The translations under genes and the position numbers were made by a program. Source: Rugamonas aquatica (GTDB lineage Bacteria > Pseudomonadota > Gammaproteobacteria > Burkholderiales > Burkholderiaceae_D). From it: a stretch of 64,000 nt of DNA. Positions 1 through 9,295 of this stretch are shown one piece after another. The notes under the pieces were generated by a model. The model made no database searches. It was not told the origin of the DNA and saw only the letters and a list, made by a program, of their open reading frames with translations. Position 1 is the first letter of the stretch; each line of letters starts with the position of its first letter. The DNA lies in contig NZ_WHUG01000002.1 in the NCBI RefSeq assembly GCF_009380215.1, positions 744,001 through 808,000 on the forward strand, written 5' to 3'.

Positions 1-396
1 GCCAACCAGAGCGACGGCCTGCAGGTGCACTATCCTGAAATCTGCTACCCGGCCCAGGGCTTCGAGTTATTGTCCAAGCAACGGGGTACGCTGGACACGA
101 CGCACGGAGCGATCCAGGTCAAGCGCCTGGAAACCAGTTTGTCCGGCGACCGCTTCGAACCGGTGACCTACTGGACCACGGTCGGCAACAAGATCGCCAT
201 GGGTAATATCGACAAGAAGCTGGCCGAGATGAGTTACCGCCTGGCCGGCGATATTCCCGACGGCTTGCTGTTCCGGGTCTCGTCCATCGATCGCGATACG
301 CCGCATGCGTTCGTGAAGCACCAGCAGTTCGCCAACCAGCTGCTCGACGCGCTGACGCCGACCGACCGGCTGCGCCTTGCGGGACTGGTGCGCTAG
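1..396 (+). CDS. epsI: EpsI family exosortase-associated protein, 3' part
   Basis: The reading frame is open from base 1, so the 5' end lies outside the window; 131 codons are visible. The motif HYPEICYPAQGF near the visible N-terminus, followed by a basic-aromatic stretch and an R-V-S-S-I-D segment, is characteristic of EpsI, the periplasmic protein encoded next to, or fused to, exosortase (family knowledge). EpsI proteins accompany exopolysaccharide loci in bacteria with PEP-CTERM sorting. The exosortase gene itself is therefore probably just upstream of this window (inference). The gene is followed by an 84-base gap and a co-oriented glycosyltransferase. Confidence 0.85.
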   Translation, partial: ANQSDGLQVHYPEICYPAQGFELLSKQRGTLDTTHGAIQVKRLETSLSGDRFEPVTYWTTVGNKIAMGNIDKKLAEMSYRLAGDIPDGLLFRVSSIDRDTPHAFVKHQQFANQLLDALTPTDRLRLAGLVR

Positions 397-480
397 GCGC
401 ATCGCCGCCGCGTTGGCCGGGCAGGCGCCGCGCGCCGCAGTTTTTTTTCATCACGCGTACGCGCAAGCAGGGAGATTGTT

Positions 481-1257
481 TTGTTTATGTTGGCTAAGAA
501 GGTATGGTCGCGTTGTCGTGAACCGATACGGTCGTTACGGGATCTCGGTTGGCGCGCGCGCGCCGATTTCCGCGCTGCGCGCCGTGGTAGCGATTACCAG
601 GCCGCGTATGAGTTGCCGGAACCGCTGGTGACCGTCTGTGTCGCCACTTACAACCGCGGCGAATTGCTCACGAGTCGCTGCCTGAAGTCGCTGCTGGCGC
701 AGGACTATCGCAATCTGCAGATCGTCGTCGTGGGCGATTGCTGCACCGACGACACCGCAGAACGGGTGGCCGCACTGGCTGACCCGCGCATCGAGTTCGT
801 CAATCTGACCGAACGCGGGCAGTACCCGACCGAACCGAGGAAGCGCTGGATGGTCGCCGGCACGGTCGCCGTCAACCATGCGCTGTCGCTGGCGCGCGGT
901 CAATTCATCACCCACCTCGACGACGACGATGAACACACGCCGGACCGCGTCAGCAAGCTCGTCGCGCTGATGAAGGCCAGCCGCGCCGACATCATCTGGC
1001 ATCCATTCGATTTCGAGCGGGTGCCGGACGACTGGCAGGTCAACGAGGCGCCGCATTTCGCCGTCAACAACGTTTCGACCTCGTCGGTCTTCTATCACCG
1101 CTGGCTCAGGACTGTGCCCTGGGATATCAATGCCTGGCGTTACGATGAACCGGGGGACTGGAATCGTTTTCGCAAGATCCGTTTTCTTGGCGCGCGCACG
1201 GTGCGCGCGCCTGAGCGCCTACTCAAACATTATCGTGAGCGCAACCAGAAGGCTTGA
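481..1257 (+). CDS. Family 2 glycosyltransferase
   Basis: Predicted 258-residue cytoplasmic GT-A transferase. The nucleotide-binding strand VTVCVATYNRGELL lies near residue 50, and the metal/nucleotide-binding aspartates HLDDDDE are at residues 145-151. These are hallmark features of GT2 enzymes that move a sugar from a nucleotide donor to a lipid-linked acceptor. No membrane segment is seen. The start is either TTG at 481, six bases after AGGGAG (469-474), or ATG at 487, twelve bases after it; the N-terminus is not conserved enough to choose. It lies between epsI and an aminotransferase, so it probably acts in exopolysaccharide repeat-unit assembly. The donor sugar cannot be told from sequence. 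Confidence 0.85.
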   Translation: MFMLAKKVWSRCREPIRSLRDLGWRARADFRAARRGSDYQAAYELPEPLVTVCVATYNRGELLTSRCLKSLLAQDYRNLQIVVVGDCCTDDTAERVAALADPRIEFVNLTERGQYPTEPRKRWMVAGTVAVNHALSLARGQFITHLDDDDEHTPDRVSKLVALMKASRADIIWHPFDFERVPDDWQVNEAPHFAVNNVSTSSVFYHRWLRTVPWDINAWRYDEPGDWNRFRKIRFLGARTVRAPERLLKHYRERNQKA

Positions 1258-1287
1258 ACTGGTTGGCCTTTATCGGAGTTTTCACCA

Positions 1288-2403
1288 ATGAAAAAAATCT
1301 TTGTCACCGAGCCGGCGATGCCGCCGCTGGACGAATTCATGCCTTATCTGGAGAAGATCTGGCAGAGCAAGTGGCTGACCAATGGCGGCCCGTTTCACCA
1401 GCAGCTGGAGCATGAGCTGGCGGAATACCTGGGCGTCAAGCACCTGGCCCTGTTCACCAACGCCACCATCGCGCTGGTCACGGCGCTGCAGGCGCTGCGC
1501 ATTTCCGGCGAAGTCATCACGACGCCGTATTCGTTCGTCGCCACCGCCCATTCGCTGCTGTGGAACGGCATCAAGCCGGTGTTTGTCGATATCGACCCGC
1601 ACACGTTCAACCTCGATCCGAAGAAGATCGAAGCGGCCATCACGCCTCAGACCACGGCCATCTTCCCGGTGCACGTCTATGGAACGCCCTGCAATGTCGA
1701 AGAGATTCAGCGCATCGCCGACGTCTATGGATTGAAAGTGATCTATGATGCGGCCCATGCGTTCGGCGTCAAGCACAACGGCGGCAGCGTGCTCAATTTC
1801 GGCGATTTGTCGGTGCTGAGTTTCCACGCCACCAAGGTCTTCAATACCTTCGAGGGCGGCGCCATCATTTGTCCGGACGCCAAGACCAAGCAGCGCATCG
1901 ATCACCTGAAAAACTTCGGCATCGCCGATGAGGTCACCGTCGTCGCGCCCGGCATCAACGGCAAGATGAATGAAGTGCAGGCGGCGTTCGGCCTGCTGCA
2001 GCTCAAGCATGTCGACTCCAGCCTCGCCAAGCGCGCCGTGATCGCCAGCCGCTATCGGACCCAGCTTGCCGGCATCGCCGGCATCACGGTGCCCGAGGTG
2101 GCCGACCCGAGTTTGCAGAACAATTCCTACTTCCCGGTGTTTGTCGAGGCGGAGTATCCGATGAGCCGCGATGCGCTCTACACGGCGCTGCAAACCGAGA
2201 ACATCATGACGCGCCGGTATTTCTATCCGCTCATCAGCGATTTCCCGATGTACCGCGGCCTGCCGTCGGCCCGCATCGACAACCTGCCGGTGGCGCGCCG
2301 CGTCGCCGACCGCGTGCTGTGCCTGCCGATCTACCCTGACTTGCCGCTGGACGATGTCGACCGTATCTGCGGCATCATGCGCTCGTGGGCGCAAGCCCGT
2401 TAA
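1288..2403 (+). CDS. DegT/DnrJ/EryC1/StrS sugar aminotransferase
   Basis: 371-residue PLP-dependent aminotransferase of the DegT family, which transaminates keto-sugar nucleotides to amino sugars. The PLP lysine is K183 in the motif LSFHATKVFNTFEGG. Upstream of it come the D-A-A-H-A-F-G cofactor-binding segment and the NA-T-IAL phosphate-binding turn. The next gene is a left-handed beta-helix acetyltransferase starting 11 bases after the stop. That pair is the usual arrangement for making an N-acetylated amino-deoxy-sugar nucleotide, as in the FdtB/FdtC or VioA/VioB types. The exact amino sugar is not determined. Ordinary full length for the family. Confidence 0.9.
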   Translation: MKKIFVTEPAMPPLDEFMPYLEKIWQSKWLTNGGPFHQQLEHELAEYLGVKHLALFTNATIALVTALQALRISGEVITTPYSFVATAHSLLWNGIKPVFVDIDPHTFNLDPKKIEAAITPQTTAIFPVHVYGTPCNVEEIQRIADVYGLKVIYDAAHAFGVKHNGGSVLNFGDLSVLSFHATKVFNTFEGGAIICPDAKTKQRIDHLKNFGIADEVTVVAPGINGKMNEVQAAFGLLQLKHVDSSLAKRAVIASRYRTQLAGIAGITVPEVADPSLQNNSYFPVFVEAEYPMSRDALYTALQTENIMTRRYFYPLISDFPMYRGLPSARIDNLPVARRVADRVLCLPIYPDLPLDDVDRICGIMRSWAQAR

Positions 2404-2413
2404 GGAGGTCGCC

Positions 2414-3001
2414 ATGTCTTTTTTGAGCGATGAGGAAGTGGCCGCCCTGGGTCTGGGGCACGTCGGCAAGCAGGTGAGAATTTCCCGGCTGGCCTCCCTG
2501 CACAACCCGGCCAATATCCGTATCGGCGATCACTCGCGGATCGACGACTTCTGCGTGCTGTCGGCAGGGGGGGGCGGCATCGAGATCGGCCGCAACGTCC
2601 ATATCGCCGTCTTCTGCAGCCTGATCGGCAAAGGGCGGATCAGCCTGGGCGACTTCGCCGGCCTGTCTTCGCGCGTGGCCGTGTATTCCAGCAATGACGA
2701 CTACAGCGGCGCCTGCCTGACGGGGCCGACTGTCCCCGCCGCCTATTCGAACATCACCAGTGCGCCGGTCGTGCTGGGCCGGCACGTGATCATCGGCAGC
2801 GGCAGCGTGGTGCTGCCCGGGGTGACGGTGGGGGAGGGGGCCGCGATCGGCGCCCTGTCCCTGCTGCGCGCCGATTGCGACGCGTTTGGCATTTATGTGG
2901 GGGCGCCTGCGCGCAAGGTCAGGGAACGCGCGCGCGATCTGCTCGACAAGGAACAAGCGTATTTGCAAGATGAGCTCGCGTCGGCGGCATCGTCGCCATG
3001 A
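2414..3001 (+). CDS. Hexapeptide-repeat (left-handed beta-helix) acetyltransferase
   Basis: 195 residues. I chose ATG 2414 because a perfect AAGGAGGT sits at 2402-2409 with four bases before the start. An upstream in-frame start would overlap the aminotransferase. Imperfect hexapeptide turns ([LIV]-G-x-x-x-x) run through most of the protein, for example IRIGDHSRIDDF, IEIGRNVHIAVF and VVLGRHVIIGSGSVVLPGV. The end YVGAPARKV is typical of xenobiotic/sugar-nucleotide acetyltransferases. It probably acetylates the amino group installed by the upstream DegT enzyme (inference from adjacency). It overlaps the next gene by ATGA at 2998. Confidence 0.85.
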   Translation: MSFLSDEEVAALGLGHVGKQVRISRLASLHNPANIRIGDHSRIDDFCVLSAGGGGIEIGRNVHIAVFCSLIGKGRISLGDFAGLSSRVAVYSSNDDYSGACLTGPTVPAAYSNITSAPVVLGRHVIIGSGSVVLPGVTVGEGAAIGALSLLRADCDAFGIYVGAPARKVRERARDLLDKEQAYLQDELASAASSP

Positions 3002-4068
3002 CCGCTGTTTTGTTAAGCCGGCCGCCGAACAACTACAATCTCATACGTCTGGTCGCGGCATGGCTGGTGTTGTTTTCGCATAGTTACCATCTGCTGGGGC
3101 AGGGCGCAAGCGAGCCTTTGATGTGGCTGAGCGGCGGCCGCATGACCTTGGGCACGGTCGCGGTCGGCGTCTTCTTCACGATCAGCGGCTATCTGATCAC
3201 GGCCAGCGCATATGCCCGCCCGCATTTTGGCGGCTTCCTGCTGGCGCGGTTGCGGCGCATCTTCCCGGCCCTGATCCTGGTGGTGCTGATCTGTGCCTTC
3301 CTCATCGGGCCGTGGTACAGCAGCCTGAGCCCGATAGCTTATTTTTCATCCGATGCCACCTATACCTATGTGATCCGCAACCTGACGCTCAAGCATCTGC
3401 AATTTGATTTGCCCGGGGTGTTCACCGCTAATCCCTATGGCACGGCGGTGAATGGTTCCTTGTGGACGCTGCCGATCGAGTTTGCCTTGTATTTGGCGAC
3501 CGGTGGCGGCATTCTGGTGCTGAGGTTGATGCGCCAGGCCGACAAGATCATGTTGCCGCTGCTTTCGGTGGCCGTCGTGTGCTGCCTTGCCTGGATCCTG
3601 ACTTTGCAGGGCAATCAGGCTGCCGCTTTGTTGCTGGTGCCCTACTTCCTGTTGGGGGCGATGTACCGGATAGCCCGTCAGCGCCTGCCTTTGCGGGGCG
3701 ACTGGGTTGCTGTCCTGTTGCTGGTTTGCGCGCTGAGCCTGTGGCTGGGGTCGGCCTTGTTCCCCTTGTTCGCCTGCCTGTTCATCAGCTACGCCACCTT
3801 GTGGTTGGCGCGCCACCCGCGCTGGATCGCGGCGCTGAATACCGATGCCGTCGGCGATCTGTCATATGGTATTTACCTGTTTGCGTTTCCCATCCAGCAG
3901 TGCCTGGTGGCCAGCGGGCTCGCTGCCCAGCCGCTGTGGCTGTGCGCGCAGGCGACCATGCTGGTGCTGCCGGTCGCCTGGCTGAGTTGGCATCTGGTGG
4001 AACGGCGCTTCGCCGCCACGGCGAGCGCCGCCGTCAACGTGGCTGACTTGTCGGGGGCGCGGACATGA
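2998..4068 (+). CDS. Acyltransferase 3 family membrane protein (OafA/ExoZ-like)
   Basis: 356-residue integral membrane protein with about ten hydrophobic segments. The N-terminal signature NNYNLIRLVAAWLVLFSHSYH includes the family Arg and His. It is followed by GVFFTISGYLI and RLRRIFPALILVV, which are diagnostic of acyltransferase 3. Such enzymes O-acetylate or otherwise acylate surface polysaccharides at the inner membrane. It overlaps the acetyltransferase upstream and the flippase downstream by four bases each, so it belongs to a translationally coupled polysaccharide operon. Leucine is often TTG in this gene, unlike the CTG-dominated genes after about 20.6 kb. Confidence 0.88.
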   Translation: MTAVLLSRPPNNYNLIRLVAAWLVLFSHSYHLLGQGASEPLMWLSGGRMTLGTVAVGVFFTISGYLITASAYARPHFGGFLLARLRRIFPALILVVLICAFLIGPWYSSLSPIAYFSSDATYTYVIRNLTLKHLQFDLPGVFTANPYGTAVNGSLWTLPIEFALYLATGGGILVLRLMRQADKIMLPLLSVAVVCCLAWILTLQGNQAAALLLVPYFLLGAMYRIARQRLPLRGDWVAVLLLVCALSLWLGSALFPLFACLFISYATLWLARHPRWIAALNTDAVGDLSYGIYLFAFPIQQCLVASGLAAQPLWLCAQATMLVLPVAWLSWHLVERRFAATASAAVNVADLSGART

Positions 4069-5339
4069 GCATGGTGCGGCGCATTTTGGGCATGAGCGTG
4101 GCGCGGGGATATGGCGTGATGCTGTCGCTGGCGACCTTGTTCGTTTCGGCGCGTATCCTGGGGCCGACGGGGCGGGGTGAATTCGCGGCGGCGATGGCTT
4201 GGGCCGCCCTGTTCGCGACACTCAGCAACCTGAGCCTTGGCCAAGCGTTGCAGCATCGTCTGCAGAGTTCGGAAAAGAAGATGGACCTGGGGGAGCAACT
4301 GGGAACCCTCGGTGGGCTGACGGTGTTGCTGTCCGTGGTGGCCCTCGGGAGCGCTGCTGCCCTGTACTGGTACACCGGCGGCTCGCTGTTCAAGGGCTTG
4401 GATGGCACGCTGCTGTTGTTGGCGATGGCCAGCGTGCCCTTGCTGACCTGGGAACAATTCGCTTCCAACATCCTCGCTGCCGCAGCCCGCACCGAACTGC
4501 TCAATCGAGCACAGTATGGCGGGCGCACGGCGGGGTTTCTGATATTTTTCCTGCTGGTCGTGTATTGGCGCTTCGGCGTCAACGGCGCGCTGGCCTCGCA
4601 ATTGCTGGGTCAATTGCTGGTGGCGTTGATGGTGGGCTGGCCGTTGTGGAAGCTGGCTGGACGCTCGGTGCGTTGGGCGCAGCGGGAAGTGACGCCGTTA
4701 TTGCGGTCCGGGACGCTGATTCACCTGACCACGGTGAGCGCTTTCCTGTTGGACCAGGTAAGTATCTTGTTGATTAATAATTATCTGGGAAAGCAAGATG
4801 TGGGCTACTACCAGTTGGCTCAGCAAATGGTGGGCTTGTTGTTGATCGTCCCGCAGAGCGCTCTGATGGTGATCTATGGCGGCTTGGCGGGCAGCAATCC
4901 TGACCAGTTCTGGCCTACCCAGCGCAGTGTGGCGAAAAAAGTGTTAGCGGCGCTTGCCGTCGTGGCATTGCTGGCTTATCTGCTGGCGCCGTTTGCGATC
5001 GGCTTGGTGGCCGGCCCCGCTTTTGCCCCCAGCGCGAAGATGTTCCAGGCCTTGTTGCCAACGGTGTTGGGTATCAGCCTGGCGCTGCTGATGACGCCGC
5101 AATGGATCAGCCGTGGCATGTTGAAAATGAATACTATATTAACTATTGTTGTCAGTGGGGTCGTGGTGCTGAGCAGCTCCTGGGTGATTCCACGCTACGG
5201 CGTGGATGGCGCGATCGGCGTCCGTCTGGCGGTGTATGCGGTTTGGGTGCCGCTGGCCCAGATGCTATTCTGGTGGTGGTGTAACAAGCGCGCCGATGCG
5301 GCGCACCTCAATGCGATGAGTAAAGGAGTGGAAGAATGA
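4065..5339 (+). CDS. Wzx-like oligosaccharide flippase (MOP superfamily)
   Basis: 424-residue polytopic membrane protein with about twelve hydrophobic helices. The N-terminal region (ILGMSVARGYGVMLSLATLF, then ILGPTGRGEFAAAMAW) matches the polysaccharide biosynthesis flippases. These move undecaprenyl-linked repeat units to the periplasmic face. It is coupled by ATGA overlaps to the acyltransferase and to the polymerase that follows, the usual Wzx-Wzy pairing. Leucine is mostly TTG, as in its neighbours but unlike the secretion genes later in the window. The gene is complete. Confidence 0.85.
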   Translation: MSMVRRILGMSVARGYGVMLSLATLFVSARILGPTGRGEFAAAMAWAALFATLSNLSLGQALQHRLQSSEKKMDLGEQLGTLGGLTVLLSVVALGSAAALYWYTGGSLFKGLDGTLLLLAMASVPLLTWEQFASNILAAAARTELLNRAQYGGRTAGFLIFFLLVVYWRFGVNGALASQLLGQLLVALMVGWPLWKLAGRSVRWAQREVTPLLRSGTLIHLTTVSAFLLDQVSILLINNYLGKQDVGYYQLAQQMVGLLLIVPQSALMVIYGGLAGSNPDQFWPTQRSVAKKVLAALAVVALLAYLLAPFAIGLVAGPAFAPSAKMFQALLPTVLGISLALLMTPQWISRGMLKMNTILTIVVSGVVVLSSSWVIPRYGVDGAIGVRLAVYAVWVPLAQMLFWWWCNKRADAAHLNAMSKGVEE

Positions 5340-6886
5340 GGGCGCAGACTGTTTTACGGACCCGGCCGAACTATCTGGTCATCGGCCTGTTAGGCTTGAT
5401 GGGGTTGTTGTTATGCCTGTTCAGCGGCCTGATGGCTGCGGTGATGCCACCTGGCACAGTGGTACGCTTGCTGTTCGTTCCGTTTGCGGTCATGGGATTG
5501 ATCTTGCTGTGGATGATGCCGAAACGCGCCACCGCCCCCGATAATTTTCAGAATTTGCTGTTGGCGGGCTTGATAGTCCTGATCAATATTTGGCCCACGT
5601 ACATTGTGTATCGGTTCGGCGGGCTGCCTTCGGTCAGTCCGACCAAATTAATGTGGCTGCTGTTGTTGGGGGTGGCCGGGATCAATCTGTTTTCCAGCAC
5701 GGTGCCGATTGCCCGGCTTTCGCGCCGCTGCAAAGCCCATCCCTGGCTGATTTTCTGCGTGGTGTTCTTGCTTGCCTGGCGTGTCATCAGCTCCGCGACC
5801 GGTACGCAACCCGTGCCTCAGGTGTTGTCGCTGGCGTCCGAGATGATTACCTGCTACGCCATTTTCTTTGTGGCCCTGGCGACGCTGCGCGACGAGAAGG
5901 ATGTGTTCCGTTTGTTGGCCCTGTTGCTGGCGACGGCCATCCTGCAAGGGGGGCTCGCGTCCTACGAATCGCTGGTCAAGCACACGCTGTTCGACAAATT
6001 CATTTCAGTCGGTTCGGAAGACTCGGCGACGATGATCGACATGCTCCGGGAAAAGTTTCGCGACGGACGTTATCGGGCCCAAGGCACGTTTGAACACCCG
6101 ATGGTGCTGGCCGAGTTCATGGCCATGACGATTCCGCTGGCCGCGGTACTGTTCTTCAGCAGGAAGACCGGCCTGTGGCGATGGGCTTGCGCGGGCTTCA
6201 TTCCGCTGGCCTTTGGCGTCATCGTTTTTTCGCGCAGCCGAGTGGGCATCGCGGTGCTGCTGGCGGCGCTGCTGATGGTGGGGGGCTTGTTGCTGTTGCC
6301 TCGGGGAAAAAATGGCGGGCGCAATGGCAGCAGTCTGACTTTGGTGATGGCGATGTTTATGTTGCCGGTCTTGTTGGTGGCCGCGTATTTCGCGCTGCAC
6401 GAGGTGTCGTCGCTGGTGGCGGGGCGCAGCGCCGGCGAAGCGAGCAGCACAATGTCGCGCGTGCTGATGTTGACGCGCGGCGTGCCGTTGTTGGAGGCTA
6501 GCCCGTTCTTCGGCTATGGTAATGGCATGGGGGCTGTCAAACTGGGCTTCTTCGACGGCGTACGCTTCAATATCGACAACTATTTACTTGGTGTCGCGCT
6601 CGATTCCGGTGTGCCGGGCCTGTTGGCCTTTATTTTCATCTTTGCCGCCGGGGCTTGGCTTGGGTTGCGTCTGTATATGCAGCGTGCCGACCAAGCAGGG
6701 TTGGCCGCCGGGTTTATCGCCGTCTCCCTGGTGATATTGCTCGGGTGTAAAACGGTGCTGTCGATCTCTTCCGGTTTTACCCTGGCCTATGTATTGATTG
6801 CTGCCGTGATCGTTCTTTGTGAAACGCCGCCACCGGCGGACGTCGTCAAGAGCGCTGTCGGTTCGCCAGCGGCGGCGCTGCCATGA
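5336..6886 (+). CDS. O-antigen ligase/polymerase-like (Wzy/WaaL superfamily) membrane protein
   Basis: 516-residue membrane protein with about a dozen hydrophobic helices and one long loop after the middle. The loop carries FGYGNGMGAV and NIDNYLLGVALDSGVPGLLAF, matching the Wzy_C/O-antigen ligase domain (H/N-N-x-x-L-x-x-x-x-x-G pattern). In this setting the expected role is polymerisation of the flipped repeat units, not LPS ligation, because no lipid A-core genes are near (inference). It overlaps the flippase upstream and the GT2 gene downstream by four bases each. Confidence 0.82.
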   Translation: MRAQTVLRTRPNYLVIGLLGLMGLLLCLFSGLMAAVMPPGTVVRLLFVPFAVMGLILLWMMPKRATAPDNFQNLLLAGLIVLINIWPTYIVYRFGGLPSVSPTKLMWLLLLGVAGINLFSSTVPIARLSRRCKAHPWLIFCVVFLLAWRVISSATGTQPVPQVLSLASEMITCYAIFFVALATLRDEKDVFRLLALLLATAILQGGLASYESLVKHTLFDKFISVGSEDSATMIDMLREKFRDGRYRAQGTFEHPMVLAEFMAMTIPLAAVLFFSRKTGLWRWACAGFIPLAFGVIVFSRSRVGIAVLLAALLMVGGLLLLPRGKNGGRNGSSLTLVMAMFMLPVLLVAAYFALHEVSSLVAGRSAGEASSTMSRVLMLTRGVPLLEASPFFGYGNGMGAVKLGFFDGVRFNIDNYLLGVALDSGVPGLLAFIFIFAAGAWLGLRLYMQRADQAGLAAGFIAVSLVILLGCKTVLSISSGFTLAYVLIAAVIVLCETPPPADVVKSAVGSPAAALP

Positions 6887-7914
6887 GCGCGCAAATCCGC
6901 CCTAAAGTCTGGATCGTTCTGGTCAATTGGAATGGCTGGCGGGACTCGATCGAGTGCCTGGAGAGCGTGTTTCGTCAAGACTATTCCAATTTTGGTGTCA
7001 TCCTTTGCGACAATGATTCATCTGACGGGTCGCTGGCGGCCATTTGTGACTGGGCGCGCGGCGACGTTGCATATAGCCCGCCCACCGGGCCGTTGGCCCG
7101 GCTGACGACGCCGTCGCTGCCCAAGCCACTGCCTTACAGGTTGCTGGAGTCCGCCGCGCAGGCTCGGCTGGGTAAGGACAGCGCCGCGCTGCAGCTCGTG
7201 CCAACGGGGGGCAACCTTGGTTTCGCGGGAGGCAATAACGTTGGCATACGACTGGCGCTGACCGATCCGGACTGCGCTTATGTATGGTTGCTGAACAACG
7301 ATACGGTTGTTGAACCCGATTGTTTAGGCCATATGGTCGACCGCGCCACAACGGCGCCGCGCGCCGGCATCACCGGATCGATTAACTATTTTTACAGCGA
7401 CTCGGATCGCGTTCAAGCCTTGGGCGGCGGAACTTTTTCCCGCTACCGTGTTCGCTCGAGCCTGCACGCCTTCGGTCTGCAATCGGCGCAGTTGACGCCG
7501 GATGTGCGCGCCGCGGCGGAACAACGGCTGGACTGGGTCAGTGGCGCCTCGATGCTGGTGTCGCGCGCCTTCATCGAGCGCGTGGGGGAAATGGAGGAGC
7601 GCTATTTCCTATATTATGAGGAAATCGACTGGGCGCTGCGCGGGCATGCCGAATTCCGCAACGCCGTGGCGCTGGACGCCCGCCTGTACCACAAGGCCGG
7701 CAGTGCAACCGGTGAACATAGCGATAGCGCCTTTGCGGTCTATACCATGTGTCGCTCCCGTTTCAAGTTGTACCGGAAATTCATGCCCGTCTGGTTGCCC
7801 GCCTGTTATATGCGCACCGGGCGCGACATATTGGCGGCCGTCGTCAAAGGGCGCCGTGTCAATGCGCGCGCCATGTGGCGCGCCAGTGTCGACGATCTCC
7901 TGATGCGCAACTGA
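6883..7914 (+). CDS. Family 2 glycosyltransferase, rhamnosyltransferase-like
   Basis: 343 residues. The N-terminal strand WIVLVNWNGWRDSIECLES, the CDNDSSDGS nucleotide-binding loop, the NLGFAGGNNVGIR segment and LLNNDTVVEPD are the standard signature of WbbL-like rhamnosyl/sugar transferases of GT2. Later YYEEIDWALR is the expected acceptor-side ED motif. No membrane helix. It is joined to the polymerase gene by ATGA at 6883 and followed 26 bases later by another GT2 gene. Donor and acceptor are unknown. Confidence 0.87.
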   Translation: MSAQIRPKVWIVLVNWNGWRDSIECLESVFRQDYSNFGVILCDNDSSDGSLAAICDWARGDVAYSPPTGPLARLTTPSLPKPLPYRLLESAAQARLGKDSAALQLVPTGGNLGFAGGNNVGIRLALTDPDCAYVWLLNNDTVVEPDCLGHMVDRATTAPRAGITGSINYFYSDSDRVQALGGGTFSRYRVRSSLHAFGLQSAQLTPDVRAAAEQRLDWVSGASMLVSRAFIERVGEMEERYFLYYEEIDWALRGHAEFRNAVALDARLYHKAGSATGEHSDSAFAVYTMCRSRFKLYRKFMPVWLPACYMRTGRDILAAVVKGRRVNARAMWRASVDDLLMRN

Positions 7915-7940
7915 TTTTTAACTTACTAAATTGTAGAAAT

Positions 7941-8972
7941 ATGCATTCTGGTCACCCTTCCACCGCACGCGACGGCGTAACCGTGAGTATTATCGTTAAA
8001 GCGCTCAACGAAGAAAAGCACATTGCCGCCTGCCTGGAATCGGCGTTGCAGGAGGTCCAGGGGGTGGACGCCGAAGTGATACTGGTGGACTCGCTGTCGA
8101 CCGACCGCACCGTCGAAATCGCACGGGGCCTGCCGGTCAGGGTGGTGCAGTTTGTCTCCAGCTCGGACAGGAACTGTGGCGCGGCGCTGCAACTTGGATA
8201 CCAGTATGCGCGGGGCGACTATATTTATGTGCTCGATGGCGATATGACGCTGGTGCCCGGCTTTATCCGTGCCGCCATGGATTACCTGGACGGACATCCG
8301 GACGTGGCGGGGGTGGGCGGCAAGCTGGTGGACAGCCAGGTGCTGAACCTGGCGGACAAATTACGCGTGGCCTACTACGACACGCTGTCGGAGGAGCAAG
8401 ATGTTGCGGTCCTCGGCGGCGGCGGCTTGTATCGCCGGGTGGCTATTGAACAGGTCGGTTATCTGGCCAATCGCTGGTTGCCGGCGTTCGAAGAAGCGGA
8501 GCTCGGTGCGCGACTGTTGGCCAAACGCTGGCGTCTGGTGCGCTTGCCGCGTCCGGCTGTGACGCACTCGGGCCACAATGAAAATTCCTATCAGTTGCTC
8601 ATGCGCCTGTGGCGTATCGGGCGGATTGAAGCCAGCGGAACGTTGCTGCGTGCGGCGTTCGGGCGGGACTGGTCGCGCCAGGCGCTGCGGGCGTGCTGGT
8701 TTGTGTTTGCTGCGCCGGTGATCTATCTGGCTGTCTTGCTATTGACGGGAATCGGCGTGCGCCTGGGCGCGCCGCCGGTGCCGACGCTGTTGGCTTCGCT
8801 CTTGGCGACCTGGGGCGGGGCCTGGGCCCTGCTGGCGTGGCGTAAGAAGGAGGGGCGGGAAGCGCTGCTTTCCCTGCTGGCCTGGCACTTGTACACGGCC
8901 GGTGCGTTGAGGGGCTTTGTCCGGCGGGTGCGCGATCCGGGCGAACCGATCGCCGCGCGGGTATTGAAATAG
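7941..8972 (+). CDS. Family 2 glycosyltransferase with C-terminal membrane segments
   Basis: 343 residues from ATG 7941; the longer frame upstream overlaps the previous gene and reads as a shadow. VSIIVKALNEEKHIAACLESAL and ILVDSLSTDRT form the GT2 nucleotide-binding half, and YVLDGDMTLV holds the DxD. Residues about 255-310 contain two hydrophobic helices (WFVFAAPVIYLAVLLLTGIG and a second around LLASLLATWGGAWALLAW), so it is probably anchored at the inner membrane. It is the last gene of the coupled EPS block. A 323-base gap with a promoter follows. Confidence 0.85.
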   Translation: MHSGHPSTARDGVTVSIIVKALNEEKHIAACLESALQEVQGVDAEVILVDSLSTDRTVEIARGLPVRVVQFVSSSDRNCGAALQLGYQYARGDYIYVLDGDMTLVPGFIRAAMDYLDGHPDVAGVGGKLVDSQVLNLADKLRVAYYDTLSEEQDVAVLGGGGLYRRVAIEQVGYLANRWLPAFEEAELGARLLAKRWRLVRLPRPAVTHSGHNENSYQLLMRLWRIGRIEASGTLLRAAFGRDWSRQALRACWFVFAAPVIYLAVLLLTGIGVRLGAPPVPTLLASLLATWGGAWALLAWRKKEGREALLSLLAWHLYTAGALRGFVRRVRDPGEPIAARVLK

Positions 8973-9295
8973 TTCCCGCCCTGGCGCCGCCGACGGGTGA
9001 TGAAATTGTCTGTGCGGTAATGTTTTGATGTCGTTCAACGACAACGGTAATTTCCTGCTGGACATTTTCTGCCAGTCAGATAGAATTCTCGGTACTCCTT
9101 GCAATTGTATGCCAACACTTTCACGGTGATTGCGCGTAGAAAATTATCCATCCGACTGAAACAGGTGTAGCATCAGCTGACATGCCCGTCGCGCGCTATT
9201 GCGCAGCTATTCATGCCGTTCTTCCGTTGCTCGACTTGCTGCTCCCGAACTGGTTTTTTTTACGAGACCGTGTAATTCATCCTTAGAGGTATCTT
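8973..9295 (+). other. Intergenic region between EPS block and secreted lyase gene
   Basis: 323 bases without a credible gene. It holds a 15-base palindrome, TGTCGTT-C-AACGACA, at 9029-9043. A sigma-70-like promoter (listed separately) lies 15 bases later, so the palindrome is placed like an operator just upstream of -35. No clear T-tailed terminator for the EPS block is visible. Confidence 0.5.
9059..9086 (+). promoter_or_regulatory. Candidate sigma-70 promoter for the secreted lyase
   Basis: TGGACA (9059-9064), a 16-base spacer and TAGAAT (9081-9086). Both hexamers match consensus at five of six positions. The predicted start near 9093 would give a leader of about 200 bases before the ATG at 9296. 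Confidence 0.45.
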
